Numbered from the stretch's first letter, positions 1 to 8,177 are shown. The stretch is 37,453 nucleotides of DNA from an uncultured bacterium (GCA_903925685.1 CAIYGI010000017.1:1-37453); one strand, 5' to 3'. The notes: generated by a model from the letters alone, not told the origin. Made by a program: numbers and translations.

Positions 1-393
1 CATGGATTACAGATTACGGCATCCCGCCGTCCGAGTCCAGCAAAAAATAATTTTATTTTTAGCCTTGCAGCCCTCGCGGGAAGGGCGTAAACCATCCGTC
101 ATGCAGGCGGCATTGAGTGATGCCTACCTGAGCAGTTACTGCGAATCCTTCAATTACCTCAAAAGCCAAAACCCAAAGCGCGCCACCGCCCAAGATCGCT
201 ACCTGCAAGAAAGCACCTTCTACGGCAAGGAAAAAAAGTCCCTCGCCTATCCAACACCGACAACGCCTCCGTCAAGAACCCCAACGGCGGCGAGGAAATC
301 GCGCACCGCAACCCCGAGGCGATCATGGACGAAATATCCGCGCTGGACGCCGAGAGCGCGGAAGTGCTGAAGAAGATCAGGGGACTAATATGA
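1..393 (+). pseudogene. hsdM: Remnant of type I restriction-modification methyltransferase subunit HsdM
   Basis: Two pieces of an HsdM-like N6-adenine methyltransferase lie in different frames. Around 130-240 the frame starting at base 2 reads like the region after methylase motif I ('LQESTFYGKEKKS', compare 'LYGxEKxSLxYLL' in HsdM proteins). From about 250 to 393 another frame gives an HsdM tail ('SVKNPNGGEEIAHR' then 'IMDEISALDAES', ending 'KKIRGLI'). The NPPY motif and most of the target-recognition half are absent between them, so an internal deletion plus frameshift is inferred near 240. The stop overlaps the next start as ATGA (390-393), the coupling expected of an intact operon. The 5' end is outside the window or also lost. 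The tail assignment is good; the upstream piece is less sure. Confidence 0.6.
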
Positions 394-1241
394 AAAAAGA
401 CCTCGCCATTTTCGAGGGACACGAAATCCGCCGTATCTACGACGAGAAGACCGAGACGTGGTTCTTCTCCGTCGTGGACATCATCCAAATCCTCACCCAA
501 CAGCCTGATTTCCAGACGGCCAGAAAATACTGGAATAAGTTGAAAGAGCGACTTGGGAAGGAAGGCAGTCAACTGGTGACAAATTGTCACCGGTTCAAAT
601 TACGCGCCGGCGACGGCAAACTGCGCCTTACCGACGCCGCCAATGCCGAGACCCTCTTACGTCTCGTCCAGAGCGTTCCCAGCCCCAAGGCTGAACCCAT
701 CAAACTCTGGCTCGCCAAAGTCGGCTATGAACGGATGCAGGAGATGTCCGACCCTGCCCGCGCACTTGATCGCGCCCGCGATACGTGGCAGAAGCATGGC
801 CGTAGCGCGAAGTGGATCCAGCAGCGCATGACCGGCCAGGAAACCCGCAACAAACTCACCGACTACTGGGCCACGCACGAGATTAAGAAAGGCGACGAAT
901 ACGCCATCCTCACCAACCTCATCCATCAGGAGTGGTCCGACCTCAGCGTCAAGGCCCACAAGGAGTTGAAGGGTCTCAAAACCCAGAACCTCCGCGACCA
1001 CATGAGCGAAGCCGAACTGATTTTCACCGCCCTGGCAGAACTTTCCACCCGCCAGATTGCCGAGACCACCGCCGCCACCGGCATGCCAGAGAATCAGATC
1101 GCCGCAAAGACAGGCGGCAAAATTGCCAAACGCGCCCGCCTGGAACTCGAAGCCCAGACCGGCAGAAAAGTCGTGACCGGCGAAAACTACCTGCCGCCCG
1201 GCGGTAGCGCCCAAAAACTCCGGACCACGAACGATGAATGA
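390..1241 (+). CDS. Bro-N domain protein, DinD-like, of a type I RM locus
   Basis: The protein has 283 residues. The first ~110 form a Bro-N (phage antirepressor/KilA-like DNA-binding) domain with the usual 'WFFSVVDIIQIL' segment and 'RYW/KYW...LK' continuation. The rest ('KLWLAKVGYERMQEMSDP', 'GRSAKWIQQRM', 'YAILTNLIHQEWSD') matches the C-terminal part of DinD/Bro-N proteins that accompany type I restriction loci. It is likely a DNA-binding or recombination-modulating accessory protein; the exact role is unknown. It is translationally coupled to the hsdM remnant by a 4-bp overlap. It looks intact although the methylase around it is not. A second hsdM tail begins inside its last codons, so the pre-deletion order was probably hsdM - Bro-N - further RM genes. 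Confidence 0.75.
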   Translation: MKKDLAIFEGHEIRRIYDEKTETWFFSVVDIIQILTQQPDFQTARKYWNKLKERLGKEGSQLVTNCHRFKLRAGDGKLRLTDAANAETLLRLVQSVPSPKAEPIKLWLAKVGYERMQEMSDPARALDRARDTWQKHGRSAKWIQQRMTGQETRNKLTDYWATHEIKKGDEYAILTNLIHQEWSDLSVKAHKELKGLKTQNLRDHMSEAELIFTALAELSTRQIAETTAATGMPENQIAAKTGGKIAKRARLELEAQTGRKVVTGENYLPPGGSAQKLRTTNDE

Positions 1242-1320
1242 CGCGGCCATCATGGACGAAATCGCCGCCCTCGACTCCGAGAGCGCAACAGTGTTAAAGA
1301 AAATGTTACTACTCAGGTAG
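1234..1320 (+). pseudogene. Second copy of HsdM C-terminal tail
   Basis: A 28-codon frame starting at an ATG inside the end of the Bro-N gene encodes 'AIMDEIAALDSESATVLKK'. This is the same motif as the end of the hsdM remnant upstream ('AIMDEISALDAESAEVLKK'). The DNA is clearly homologous but diverged, mostly at third positions, so the copies are not a recent duplication. Nothing else of a methylase is present in this copy. It may be the last piece of a second, deleted hsdM. Whether the short frame is translated is unknown. Confidence 0.6.
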
Positions 1321-1354
1321 TCAGAAGTCAGTCGTGCCGCTGACCAATGCGGAT

Positions 1355-1424
1355 GGAACAACGTTCAACTCTCAACGCTCAACTTCCGCTCCTCCCCGCT
1401 TTGAACGTTGAGCGTTCTTGTTCC
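1355..1424. repeat. Heptamer-repeat hairpin
   Basis: The left arm carries GGAACAA followed by 7-bp units CGTTCAA, CTCTCAA, CGCTCAA. The right arm carries the reverse complement of two such units and ends TTGTTCC, the complement of GGAACAA. The arms surround a short C/T-rich loop near 1386-1400. It sits just 3' of the minus-strand uracil-DNA glycosylase gene and may serve as its transcript end. It shares its 7-bp period with the arrays at 21223-21303 and 36800-36890. Confidence 0.7.
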
Positions 1425-1428
1425 AGAA

Positions 1429-2331
1429 TCAGGCGCCTTTGCGCGTCTGCGTCCAAGCTGGGGCTGAGCGGCCGAGGCGCTTCAACACCGCCTGCAGGTC
1501 GGCCCAGGCTTCGTGCTTGGCCGGCGGGTTGCGCAATAGATAGGCCGGGTGATAGGTCGGCATCACGGGAATACCTTCGAAGTCGCACCAGGTTCCGCGC
1601 AACTTGGTGATGCCCTGCGTCGAGTTCAGGAGTCCCTTGACCGCCGTGGCGCCGAGGGCCACGATCAGCGTCGGATGCAGCAGCGCGATCTGGCGCCGCA
1701 GGAAGGGCAGGCAGGCGGTCATCTCCTCCGGCAGCGGCTGGCGGTTGTCCGGCGGACGGCACTTGCAGATGTTGGCGATAAAGACCTGCTCGCGGGTAAA
1801 ACCCATGGCTATGATCATCTGGGTCAGCAACTGCCCCGAACGGCCCACGAAGGCCAGACCCTGGGCATCTTCGTCGGCTCCCGGCGCCTCGCCGACAAAC
1901 ATCACCTGTGGCCGCAGGGAACCCTGACCCGGAACCGTGTGCGTGCGTTTCGCGTGCAAAACGCAAATGCGGCAGGCCGCCACCTCCTTGACCAACTGCT
2001 GCATGGCCGCCGCCACGCCGGCCAGCGCCGGATCGGCCGTCGCAGCGGCAGAGGCCGTGGGAGCTATGGGAGAAGCGGGAGTCACGCCCCTGGCGATGGG
2101 TCGCGCGGATGCCGCCTGTGGCGCCGCCGCCATCCCGGAGGCCGCCACGGCCGTTCCACGCGGCGGGACCGGTTTGCTTGCAGCCGGACGATCCGCGACC
2201 GCGGGCGCTGCGCTCTTGGCGCGCGGCCGCGCGGAAGTCTCCAGCACGCGCACCCCTTCGTCGCCCAAGTGCTCGATGTGCGTCCGCAGGTCTTTCACAA
2301 CGCCAGCCAAGTCCGCGCGCTTAGCCATCAT
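1429..2331 (-). CDS. Uracil-DNA glycosylase, family 4 (Fe-S type)
   Basis: This enzyme excises uracil from DNA during base-excision repair. The C-terminal ~170 residues carry the family-4 hallmarks: 'GEAPGADEDAQG' near the uracil pocket, the 'ANICKCRPPDNR' segment, 'HPAYLLRNP' as the second active-site motif, and cysteines in 'ACRIC', 'CKC' and 'CLPFL' suited to a [4Fe-4S] cluster. The N-terminal ~110 residues are a helical start and an Ala/Pro-rich linker, common in bacterial family-4 enzymes. The ATG at 2331 overlaps the end of pssA by 11 bp; a second ATG follows directly at 2328. It is last in the dnaA/dnaN-psd-pssA run, and a heptamer hairpin follows. Confidence 0.93.
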   Translation of the reverse strand: MMAKRADLAGVVKDLRTHIEHLGDEGVRVLETSARPRAKSAAPAVADRPAASKPVPPRGTAVAASGMAAAPQAASARPIARGVTPASPIAPTASAAATADPALAGVAAAMQQLVKEVAACRICVLHAKRTHTVPGQGSLRPQVMFVGEAPGADEDAQGLAFVGRSGQLLTQMIIAMGFTREQVFIANICKCRPPDNRQPLPEEMTACLPFLRRQIALLHPTLIVALGATAVKGLLNSTQGITKLRGTWCDFEGIPVMPTYHPAYLLRNPPAKHEAWADLQAVLKRLGRSAPAWTQTRKGA

Positions 2332-3136
2332 GCGCGTCGCCTTCCGTAATCGGCGGCGGGAGATCCAACCGCCGCCGCGCCAGCCGCCGCGCGGCGTGCC
2401 ACATGTAGAACGGGCCGAACAATGTATAGCCCACGCCCAGCAGCACCAGGATCGAGGCGGCGGGAACGGAATAGCGGGCATCGGGAACGAACAAGAGACC
2501 GACCAGCACCATCATGGGCAGAAAGAGAGCCGTCACCTTGGTGGGTTTCGGATAGCGTATATTGGAGACCTGGAGCACGATGAAAGTCACGATCCCCGCC
2601 AGAAAAACGCTCTGCATCGGATGCCGCTGGAGCGACAGGAAATGGCCCGGCGAGGCCGTTTCGCTTAGAAATACCAGACTCGCCACCCAGCCCGCGCAGG
2701 CGGTGATCGGCAGGCCGCTGAACCCATGCTGGCCGCGATGGATGTCGGTGGCCTTGAAGCGCGCCAGCCGCACCACGCCGGAGAGCACGACGGCGGCGGT
2801 CATGACCACGCGCCAGAAGAGCGGCCCGCGTTCGTTGACAACGTAGATCAGCAGCGCCGGCGCGATGCCGAAGGCGGTCATGTCAACGTAGGTGTCCAAC
2901 TCCGCCCCCAGCGCGCTGCAGCCGTTCAAGCGGCGCGCGACGTTGCCGTCCAGTCCGTCCAAAATCATCGCCAGCATGATCAGTTGCGCCGCCCAGAGAT
3001 GCGCCCTGCCCACGTCCACCCCGTTACGCAAACTTTCGAGCGTCATCAGGATGCTGAAAAAGCCGCACATCATGGCGGCCAGCGTAATCAGCGTTGGAAT
3101 CGCCTGACGCCAGGTCAATGGAGGCTTTTTTGTCAT
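2321..3136 (-). CDS. pssA: CDP-diacylglycerol-serine O-phosphatidyltransferase (phosphatidylserine synthase)
   Basis: This integral membrane enzyme makes phosphatidylserine from CDP-diacylglycerol and serine. The CDP-alcohol phosphatidyltransferase signature DGx2ARx8Gx3Dx3D is complete ('DGNVARRLNG' then G, D and D at the required spacing) at about residues 63-85. Several hydrophobic segments follow. The length of 271 residues is normal. Its start overlaps the psd stop by 4 bp (ATGA), so the two enzymes of phosphatidylethanolamine synthesis are translationally coupled in pathway-reverse order. It is assigned as PssA rather than PgsA because of the adjacent psd. Confidence 0.95.
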   Translation of the reverse strand: MTKKPPLTWRQAIPTLITLAAMMCGFFSILMTLESLRNGVDVGRAHLWAAQLIMLAMILDGLDGNVARRLNGCSALGAELDTYVDMTAFGIAPALLIYVVNERGPLFWRVVMTAAVVLSGVVRLARFKATDIHRGQHGFSGLPITACAGWVASLVFLSETASPGHFLSLQRHPMQSVFLAGIVTFIVLQVSNIRYPKPTKVTALFLPMMVLVGLLFVPDARYSVPAASILVLLGVGYTLFGPFYMWHAARRLARRRLDLPPPITEGDAHDG

Positions 3137-3810
3137 GGCCCTGGCTTTTCCGTCCGCAGGCGGGCGATGATGGTTTCGCCCGCCCGCACTTTGTCGCCGC
3201 GCGCCACCGCCACGTTCACCTCATCGGCGGGCAGGTAGACATCCAGGCGCGACCCGAACTTCATCATGCCGATCGGATCGCCCTTATGCACCATGTCGCC
3301 GGGTTCGTTCCAGAACACCACCCGCCGGGCCACGGGACCGACGATCTGCTGCACCAGGCAGCGGGTGCTGGCATTGGTGAAGAGCAGCGAACTGTGCTGG
3401 TTAAAGAGCGAGGACTTTTCCTGGAAGGTGAAAAAGCGTTTGCCCGCGTAGTACTTGGCGAAAATCAGCGTGCCGTCCATCGGCGCGCGGTTGACGTGGA
3501 CATCGAACAGGCTCAAAAAGGTGCTGACCCGCACGCAGTTGGTCTTAAGAAACAGCGGTTCGATGCAGGGCGTCACGCTCATGATCGTCCCGTCCGCCCC
3601 GGCCACGATGAGATTAGGATCGGCGGGCGCGTGCCGGTCGGGATTGCGGAAAAAGTAGAGCAGGTAGCCGCCCAGCATCAGCAAGAGCAGGCCGCTGACT
3701 CTGAAAGCCTTCCGTTGCGGAACACGCAAGAAGCGCAGGCCAGCCCATAGCAGCAGCGCCAGCCCCAGCGCCACGGCCAGAAACGGCCAGACTTCAATGC
3801 GGACGAACAT
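3133..3810 (-). CDS. psd: Phosphatidylserine decarboxylase proenzyme
   Basis: Psd converts phosphatidylserine to phosphatidylethanolamine. It is a short-form (225 aa) proenzyme with two N-terminal membrane segments, then 'FFRNPDR', the 'VHVNRAPMDG' motif and a C-terminal 'MKFGSRLDVYLP' block. The Gly-Ser in that block is where self-cleavage creates the pyruvoyl group. The start ATG follows a GAGGG Shine-Dalgarno-like sequence and lies 22 bp after dnaN, so it is probably read from the dnaA/dnaN transcript. It overlaps pssA by 4 bp. Confidence 0.95.
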   Translation of the reverse strand: MFVRIEVWPFLAVALGLALLLWAGLRFLRVPQRKAFRVSGLLLLMLGGYLLYFFRNPDRHAPADPNLIVAGADGTIMSVTPCIEPLFLKTNCVRVSTFLSLFDVHVNRAPMDGTLIFAKYYAGKRFFTFQEKSSLFNQHSSLLFTNASTRCLVQQIVGPVARRVVFWNEPGDMVHKGDPIGMMKFGSRLDVYLPADEVNVAVARGDKVRAGETIIARLRTEKPGP

Positions 3811-3832
3811 ATCGCTGCCCTCGCCCTTTCCA

Positions 3833-4927
3833 TCAACTGATGCGCATCGGCATCAGGACGTAGAGGAAAGGGGTGCTGCACTTGATCACGCCGGGACTCA
3901 ACTCGTCCACCAGTTCGAAGAAGATCTCGTCGTCGACCAGGGTGCGCAGCGGCTCCATGATGAACTCGGGGTTGAAGGCCACGGCCATTTCCTTGCCCGT
4001 GTACTTGACCGGCAGGCTTTCGTTGGCTTCGCCGGCGTCGGGCGAGGAAGCGCTCACCTTCAGCTTGTTCTTGCCGAAACTCAAGCGCACGGAGCTGGAT
4101 TTTTCGCTGGTCATCAGCGCCACGCGCCGCACCGCCGTCAGCAGCATCTCGCGCTCCACCGCCACGCGTTCCTCGCAGTGGCTGGGAATCACTTGGCGGA
4201 AATTGGGGTAGGTTCCCTCGATCAACTTGGAAATCACCAGCACGTTGTCGAATTCGAAGGCGGCCTGGTTCTTGGTCAGCGTGATCTTGACCGGGCCCTC
4301 GTCGCGCAGCGTACGCAGCAGTTCGTTGACCGTTTTGCTCGGCAGCACGATGTCGGTCTCGCTCTCCTGCGGAATTTCCTGCTCCTGCTCGGCCAGCGCC
4401 AGACGCCGCCCGTCCGTCGCCACCACGGTCAACTTGTTGCCGCGGAAGCTCAGCAGACAGCCGTTCAAAATATAGCGTGTTTCGTCGGCCGAAGCCGCGT
4501 AATGCACACGTTGCAGCATTTGCTTCAGAGCGCTCGCTTCCAGTGTAAACACGTTGCCCTGACTGGAATCCGCCGGGGCGGGAAAATCGTCGACCGCCAT
4601 GCCCATGACTTTGAAAAAGGCCGCGCCCGAGGTGATTTCCGTCATGTGCTTGTCGTCGGTCTCCATCTCGACGTTCTCAGCCGAGAGTTCGCGGACGATG
4701 CTGAGCAGGCGCCTGGCGGGCAGGGTGGTGACGCCGGATTTGCCGGTCTTGGCGTTCACCCGGCAGCGCACAAAAATCTCAAGATCCGTCGCCGTCAGGG
4801 ACAGATGATCGGATTCGGCTTCCAACAAGACATTCGACAAAACCGGTATCGTGGGCCGGGCGCCGACAACTCCGTTGACCATTTGCAGACCAGATGACAA
4901 CGCTTCGCGTGTGACTGAGATTTTCAC
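3833..4927 (-). CDS. dnaN: DNA polymerase III subunit beta (sliding clamp)
   Basis: The ring-shaped processivity clamp for the replicative polymerase. The 364-residue product has the normal length and typical blocks: the start 'MKISVTREALSSGLQ', 'RPTIPVLSNVLLEA', 'TLPARRLLSIVREL', 'YILNGCLL', 'VATDGRRLA', 'FPNFRQVIP'-like 'YPNFRQVIP', and the end 'YVLMPMRIS'. I chose the GTG at 4927 because a strong GGAGGT lies 5 nt upstream and the protein then begins as in the family; the longer frame to 4966 adds an unlikely basic extension. It follows dnaA with the probable oriC between them. Confidence 0.97.
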   Translation of the reverse strand: MKISVTREALSSGLQMVNGVVGARPTIPVLSNVLLEAESDHLSLTATDLEIFVRCRVNAKTGKSGVTTLPARRLLSIVRELSAENVEMETDDKHMTEITSGAAFFKVMGMAVDDFPAPADSSQGNVFTLEASALKQMLQRVHYAASADETRYILNGCLLSFRGNKLTVVATDGRRLALAEQEQEIPQESETDIVLPSKTVNELLRTLRDEGPVKITLTKNQAAFEFDNVLVISKLIEGTYPNFRQVIPSHCEERVAVEREMLLTAVRRVALMTSEKSSSVRLSFGKNKLKVSASSPDAGEANESLPVKYTGKEMAVAFNPEFIMEPLRTLVDDEIFFELVDELSPGVIKCSTPFLYVLMPMRIS

Positions 4928-5204
4928 CTTTGACCTCCGTTTTGTCCGGCATCGCCGATTATGCACAAATCGAATAAGATTTAAGTATATACCTTATCAG
5001 AATTAGTAATATCAGTATAGTTAAATATAAGTGAAGACAACCGTAAAAAAGGGCGTAATGGTTGGGGGAAAACGAAAAAAGGAGTTGCTGACGAAAATGT
5101 TGATAACCGGCTTTAAGGCTGAAGATAACCCGTGGGTTATCAACCGCGAAAAGTTTTGAACAGCATGTCGGTGTGTTGGTCATCAGGGTTATCATCAGGG
5201 CCTA
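4928..5204. other. Probable replication origin (oriC) between dnaA and dnaN
   Basis: The segment 4963-5036 is strikingly AT-rich in an otherwise GC-rich window and could be the unwinding element. Next to it lie sites matching or near the DnaA-box core: TTATCAACA (minus, 5098-5106), TTATCTTCA (minus, 5120-5128), TTATCAACC (plus, 5137-5145), TTATCATCA (plus, 5189-5197) and TTATCAGAA (plus, 4994-5002). Two of them form a near-palindrome, GATAACCC (5124-5131) and GGGTTATC (5134-5141). No perfect TTATCCACA is present. The position between dnaA and dnaN is a classic oriC location, but function is inferred. Confidence 0.6.
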
Positions 5205-6605
5205 TCAGCGGGACAAGGTCAGTTGCCGGGTCAGGGAGGCAATCTCCTGGCGCAGTGTTTCGTTGTTTACCATGCGCTTCTCGACCATGCGTACGCCGTG
5301 CAGTACGGTGGCATGGGTTTTGGCGAACGCCGCGGCGATGCTGGGCAGCGACGATGGGGTCATGGTCCGGCACAGGTACATGGCGATCTGACGAGGCACG
5401 GCGATAGCCTGGGGGCGTCGCTTGCTGGTCATGTCGCCCAGGCGCACGTCGTAGTGATCCGCCACGGCTTTCAAGATCATCTCGAAAGTCACCAGCTGTT
5501 GCCGTTCCTGATCGAGCAGATCGTGCAGCAGGCGCTCCAGGTCCGGCACGGTCAGCGGACGGCGCAAAAGCGCGGCGTAGGAAGTCGCCCGCGTCAGGGC
5601 GCCCTCCAGGCGGCGAACGTTGTTATGGATGGACTTGGCGATGAACTGTACCGCCTCCTCCGGCATGCCCATGTTGTGATGGGTCATCTTGGTGTGCAGG
5701 ATGGCCATGCGCGTCTCGTAGTCCGGCGGCTGCAACTCCGCCACCTGGCCCCACTCGAAACGCGACACGAGGCGCTGTTCCAGTCCCTGGATCTCCGAGG
5801 CCGGGCGGTCGCTGGTCATGACGATCTGCCGGTGGGCGTCGAAGAGCGTATTGAAGGTGTGGAAGAACTCCTCCTGCATGCGCTCCTTGCCCGCCAGGAA
5901 ATGAATGTCGTCGATCAGCAGCAGGTCCACGCCGCGGTACTTGCGCCGGAACTGCACCAGCGTGCGGTTTTGCAGGCTGTCGATGTATTCGTTGGTGAAG
6001 GTTTCCGAGGAGAGATAACAGACCTTGGCGTTTTGGCGGCCCAGCACATGATGCGCGATGGCCTGCATCAAATGGGTCTTGCCCAGACCCGATCCGCCGT
6101 AAATAAAAAGCGGATTGTAGGCATGCGCCGGCGCCTGCGCGACGGCCATCGCGGCGGCATGCGCAAAATTATTGGAAGGGCCGACGATGAATTCGGCAAA
6201 GGTGAAGCGCGGGTTAAGCATCGAGTCCGTCGTACCCACCGCGCCGCGCTTGGGCGCGTGACCAGGTCCCGACGGATGACGCAGCAAGGCGTTCATCGGC
6301 GCCATGGCCTGGGCGGCTGCGAGCGCGGCATCCGGCGAAGCAGGCGCGTCGGAGTGTGTCACCGTAAGACGTATCGCGGCGGTTTTCCCCGTGGTGGCGG
6401 TCACTGCGTTTTGAATGATCGGCAGATAATTTTCCTCCAACCAGGTCTGGTAAAAATCGTTGTCCACTCCCAGCACCAGAGTCTGATCGTCAACCGCCAC
6501 CGGACGTATCACCGCGATCCATCGTTCGAAAACATCGGGATGCAACAGGCTGCGCAAATGCGCGCAGGCTCCCTGCCAAATCGTTTCGGCTGTCTGCTCA
6601 CTCAC
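5205..6605 (-). CDS. dnaA: Chromosomal replication initiator protein DnaA
   Basis: This AAA+ ATPase binds DnaA boxes and opens the origin. In order it has the N-terminal helicase-interaction domain ('IWQGACAHLRSLLHPDVFERW'-type start), a variable linker, 'FTFAEFIVGPSNNFAHAAA', Walker A 'GGSGLGKTHL', Walker B 'LLIDDIHFL', sensor 'MTSDRPASEI', and the C-terminal DNA-binding domain with 'RRPQAIAVPRQIAMYLCR' and 'THATVLHGVRMVEKR'. The product is 466 residues from the GTG at 6605, chosen because GGAGG lies 6-7 nt before it; the frame extends upstream to 6665 without support. It heads the dnaA-oriC-dnaN-psd-pssA-udg block. Confidence 0.97.
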   Translation of the reverse strand: MSEQTAETIWQGACAHLRSLLHPDVFERWIAVIRPVAVDDQTLVLGVDNDFYQTWLEENYLPIIQNAVTATTGKTAAIRLTVTHSDAPASPDAALAAAQAMAPMNALLRHPSGPGHAPKRGAVGTTDSMLNPRFTFAEFIVGPSNNFAHAAAMAVAQAPAHAYNPLFIYGGSGLGKTHLMQAIAHHVLGRQNAKVCYLSSETFTNEYIDSLQNRTLVQFRRKYRGVDLLLIDDIHFLAGKERMQEEFFHTFNTLFDAHRQIVMTSDRPASEIQGLEQRLVSRFEWGQVAELQPPDYETRMAILHTKMTHHNMGMPEEAVQFIAKSIHNNVRRLEGALTRATSYAALLRRPLTVPDLERLLHDLLDQERQQLVTFEMILKAVADHYDVRLGDMTSKRRPQAIAVPRQIAMYLCRTMTPSSLPSIAAAFAKTHATVLHGVRMVEKRMVNNETLRQEIASLTRQLTLSR

Positions 6606-7001
6606 TGTCTGCCTCCAGCTTTCTGGTTTGCCGTCACCAGCTAGCGTGCGCCAAGGCGCTCGCATAAGGCACGGACGGACTACCGGATAAATTCAGGTGT
6701 AATATCGCCTAAAAATGCAAAGTTTAGCGTCTTGTGAACATGTTATTAACAAGGCCCGATACGTGTTCGCAGCCGCCCAACAGGTTTAGACAATAGAACT
6801 AGACCGCTGAGTCCACAAGCGAAAAACTGCCAAATGTAATGTTTTTCTATTTGACGCTATGTGTAGCGTTGCCTGGCTCAGTTCAATACTATATACAGAC
6901 TCAAATGGGTGTATGATTATTAAAATAAAAAGCGTACAAATGCGCTTCCGCGGGGATGGAATTGGCATCAATGTCGGAAATTTGCAAGGAAACAACAGGC
7001 G
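6606..7001. other. Divergent intergenic region between dnaA and the M24 peptidase gene
   Basis: No gene is seen here. It holds the dnaA Shine-Dalgarno (6612-6616), a palindromic TGTTATTAACA (6741-6751) containing a DnaA-box-like TTATTAACA, an AT-rich stretch from about 6780 to 6950, a small hairpin ACGCTA/TAGCGT near 6854-6869, and a candidate plus-strand promoter (listed separately). The DnaA-like site could serve dnaA autoregulation; this is inference. Confidence 0.5.
6869..6897 (+). promoter_or_regulatory. Candidate promoter of the M24 peptidase gene
   Basis: TTGCCT (6869-6874) and TATACA (6892-6897) are separated by 17 bp, a good sigma70-type layout, and a small hairpin lies directly upstream. 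The leader to the ATG at 7002 would be about 100 nt. Confidence 0.4.
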
Positions 7002-8132
7002 ATGCAAACTCAGAAGTCAACAGCGGCCGTACTGATAGTGGGAAATACGCAGGAATCGGCGGATTTGCGTTACGTCGCAGGCTATCGAACAAGCGACCCC
7101 ATCGTTTACGTGCGAGTGGCGGGAGGCGGACATCTGGTGGTTTCCGCGATGGACAAAGCCTGGGCGACGCAATGCGCGCAAGGCGTGACCGTGTGGTCCC
7201 CGCGTGATCTGGCGCTTTCAAAGGCCATGAGCCGCCGCTTGTCGGACTGGGCCTTTGCGTTGTTGCATAAACTGGGCGTGCGTCGCGCGCAGGTCCCGGC
7301 GAATTTTCCGCTGGCTGTCGCGCGGCGTTTGGAGCGGCGCGGCGTGCGATTGGACGTGGCCGCGCAGGGTGTCTTCCCGCAGCGGCGTGTCAAGACGGCG
7401 GACGAGGTGGCGCGTATTCGTATGGCGCAGCGGGCGGCGGTGGCCGGGATGCACGCTGCCTGGGCGCTGCTGCGCGCGGCCACGGTGGATGCGCGGGGTG
7501 TCTTGCGGCATGCCGGCCGGTCGCTCGCGTGTGAGCAGGTCAGGCGCGCGATCAACATGGCGGCCATGGCGCACGATTGCGTGGGCGGAGATCCGATTGT
7601 GGCCTGCGGCGAACAGTCGGCCAACCCGCATGGCATCGGGCGCGGCCCGCTGCGCGCAGGCGAACCCATCGTCATCGATATTTTCCCGCAGCACGCATTC
7701 AACGGCTACTGGGGCGACCTGACCCGCACGGTCTGCAAAGGCACGCCGAAGCCCGGACTGCGCGCTCTTCACACCGCCGTGGCCGCCGCGCAACGGCTGG
7801 CGCTCGCAACCGTGCGCGCCGCCATCTCCGGCAGCACGGTGCATCGCATTGTGCATGCCGAGTTCGAAAGGCGCGGCTATAAAACCGAAGTTGTTGGCGG
7901 TCATCCAACGGGCTTCATCCACAGCACCGGCCATGGCGTGGGACTGGAGATTCACGAGGCGCCGTCGCTCGGACTGCGTTTCGAACGCCTGCAGGCGGGC
8001 GCCATCGTTACCGTCGAACCCGGACTCTATTACCCGGGCCTGGGCGGTGTGCGGATCGAAGACACCGTACTGGTCACGCGCAATGGCGCGCAGATTCTGG
8101 CGGCCTGTTCGCGGAGGCTGGTCATTCCGTAA
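7002..8132 (+). CDS. M24 family metallopeptidase (Xaa-Pro aminopeptidase-like)
   Basis: A 376-residue 'pita-bread' metallopeptidase that probably releases N-terminal residues before proline. The N-terminal ~130 residues form the creatinase-type domain ('LRYVAGYRTSDPIVYV'). The catalytic part shows the five dimetal ligands in order: Asp in 'VIDIFPQ', Asp in 'WGDLTRT', His in 'STGHGVGLEIHE', Glu in 'VEPGLYY' and Glu in 'RIEDTVLV'. The start is an ATG with AAGGA about 11 nt upstream. It is divergent from dnaA and leads into a Spy-like gene 45 bp on. The exact substrate is unknown. Confidence 0.9.
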   Translation: MQTQKSTAAVLIVGNTQESADLRYVAGYRTSDPIVYVRVAGGGHLVVSAMDKAWATQCAQGVTVWSPRDLALSKAMSRRLSDWAFALLHKLGVRRAQVPANFPLAVARRLERRGVRLDVAAQGVFPQRRVKTADEVARIRMAQRAAVAGMHAAWALLRAATVDARGVLRHAGRSLACEQVRRAINMAAMAHDCVGGDPIVACGEQSANPHGIGRGPLRAGEPIVIDIFPQHAFNGYWGDLTRTVCKGTPKPGLRALHTAVAAAQRLALATVRAAISGSTVHRIVHAEFERRGYKTEVVGGHPTGFIHSTGHGVGLEIHEAPSLGLRFERLQAGAIVTVEPGLYYPGLGGVRIEDTVLVTRNGAQILAACSRRLVIP

Positions 8133-8143
8133 CTTTTCTGCAA

Positions 8144-8175
8144 TATTCCAAAGCCTCGGAGCGTCTTTAGGAATA
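8144..8175 (+). promoter_or_regulatory. Hairpin covering the ribosome-binding site of the next gene
   Basis: TATTCCAAAG (8144-8153) pairs with CTTT-A-GGAATA (8165-8175) with one bulged A. The 3' arm contains the AGGA Shine-Dalgarno of the gene starting at 8178, so the fold would hide the ribosome-binding site. It could equally be a weak intercistronic structure after the M24 gene. Confidence 0.4.
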
Positions 8176-8177
8176 CC

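Noticed and set aside
5223-6644. A 473-codon plus-strand frame opposite dnaA
   Set aside because: It mirrors the dnaA codons and has no recognisable protein features; dnaA is complete on the other strand.
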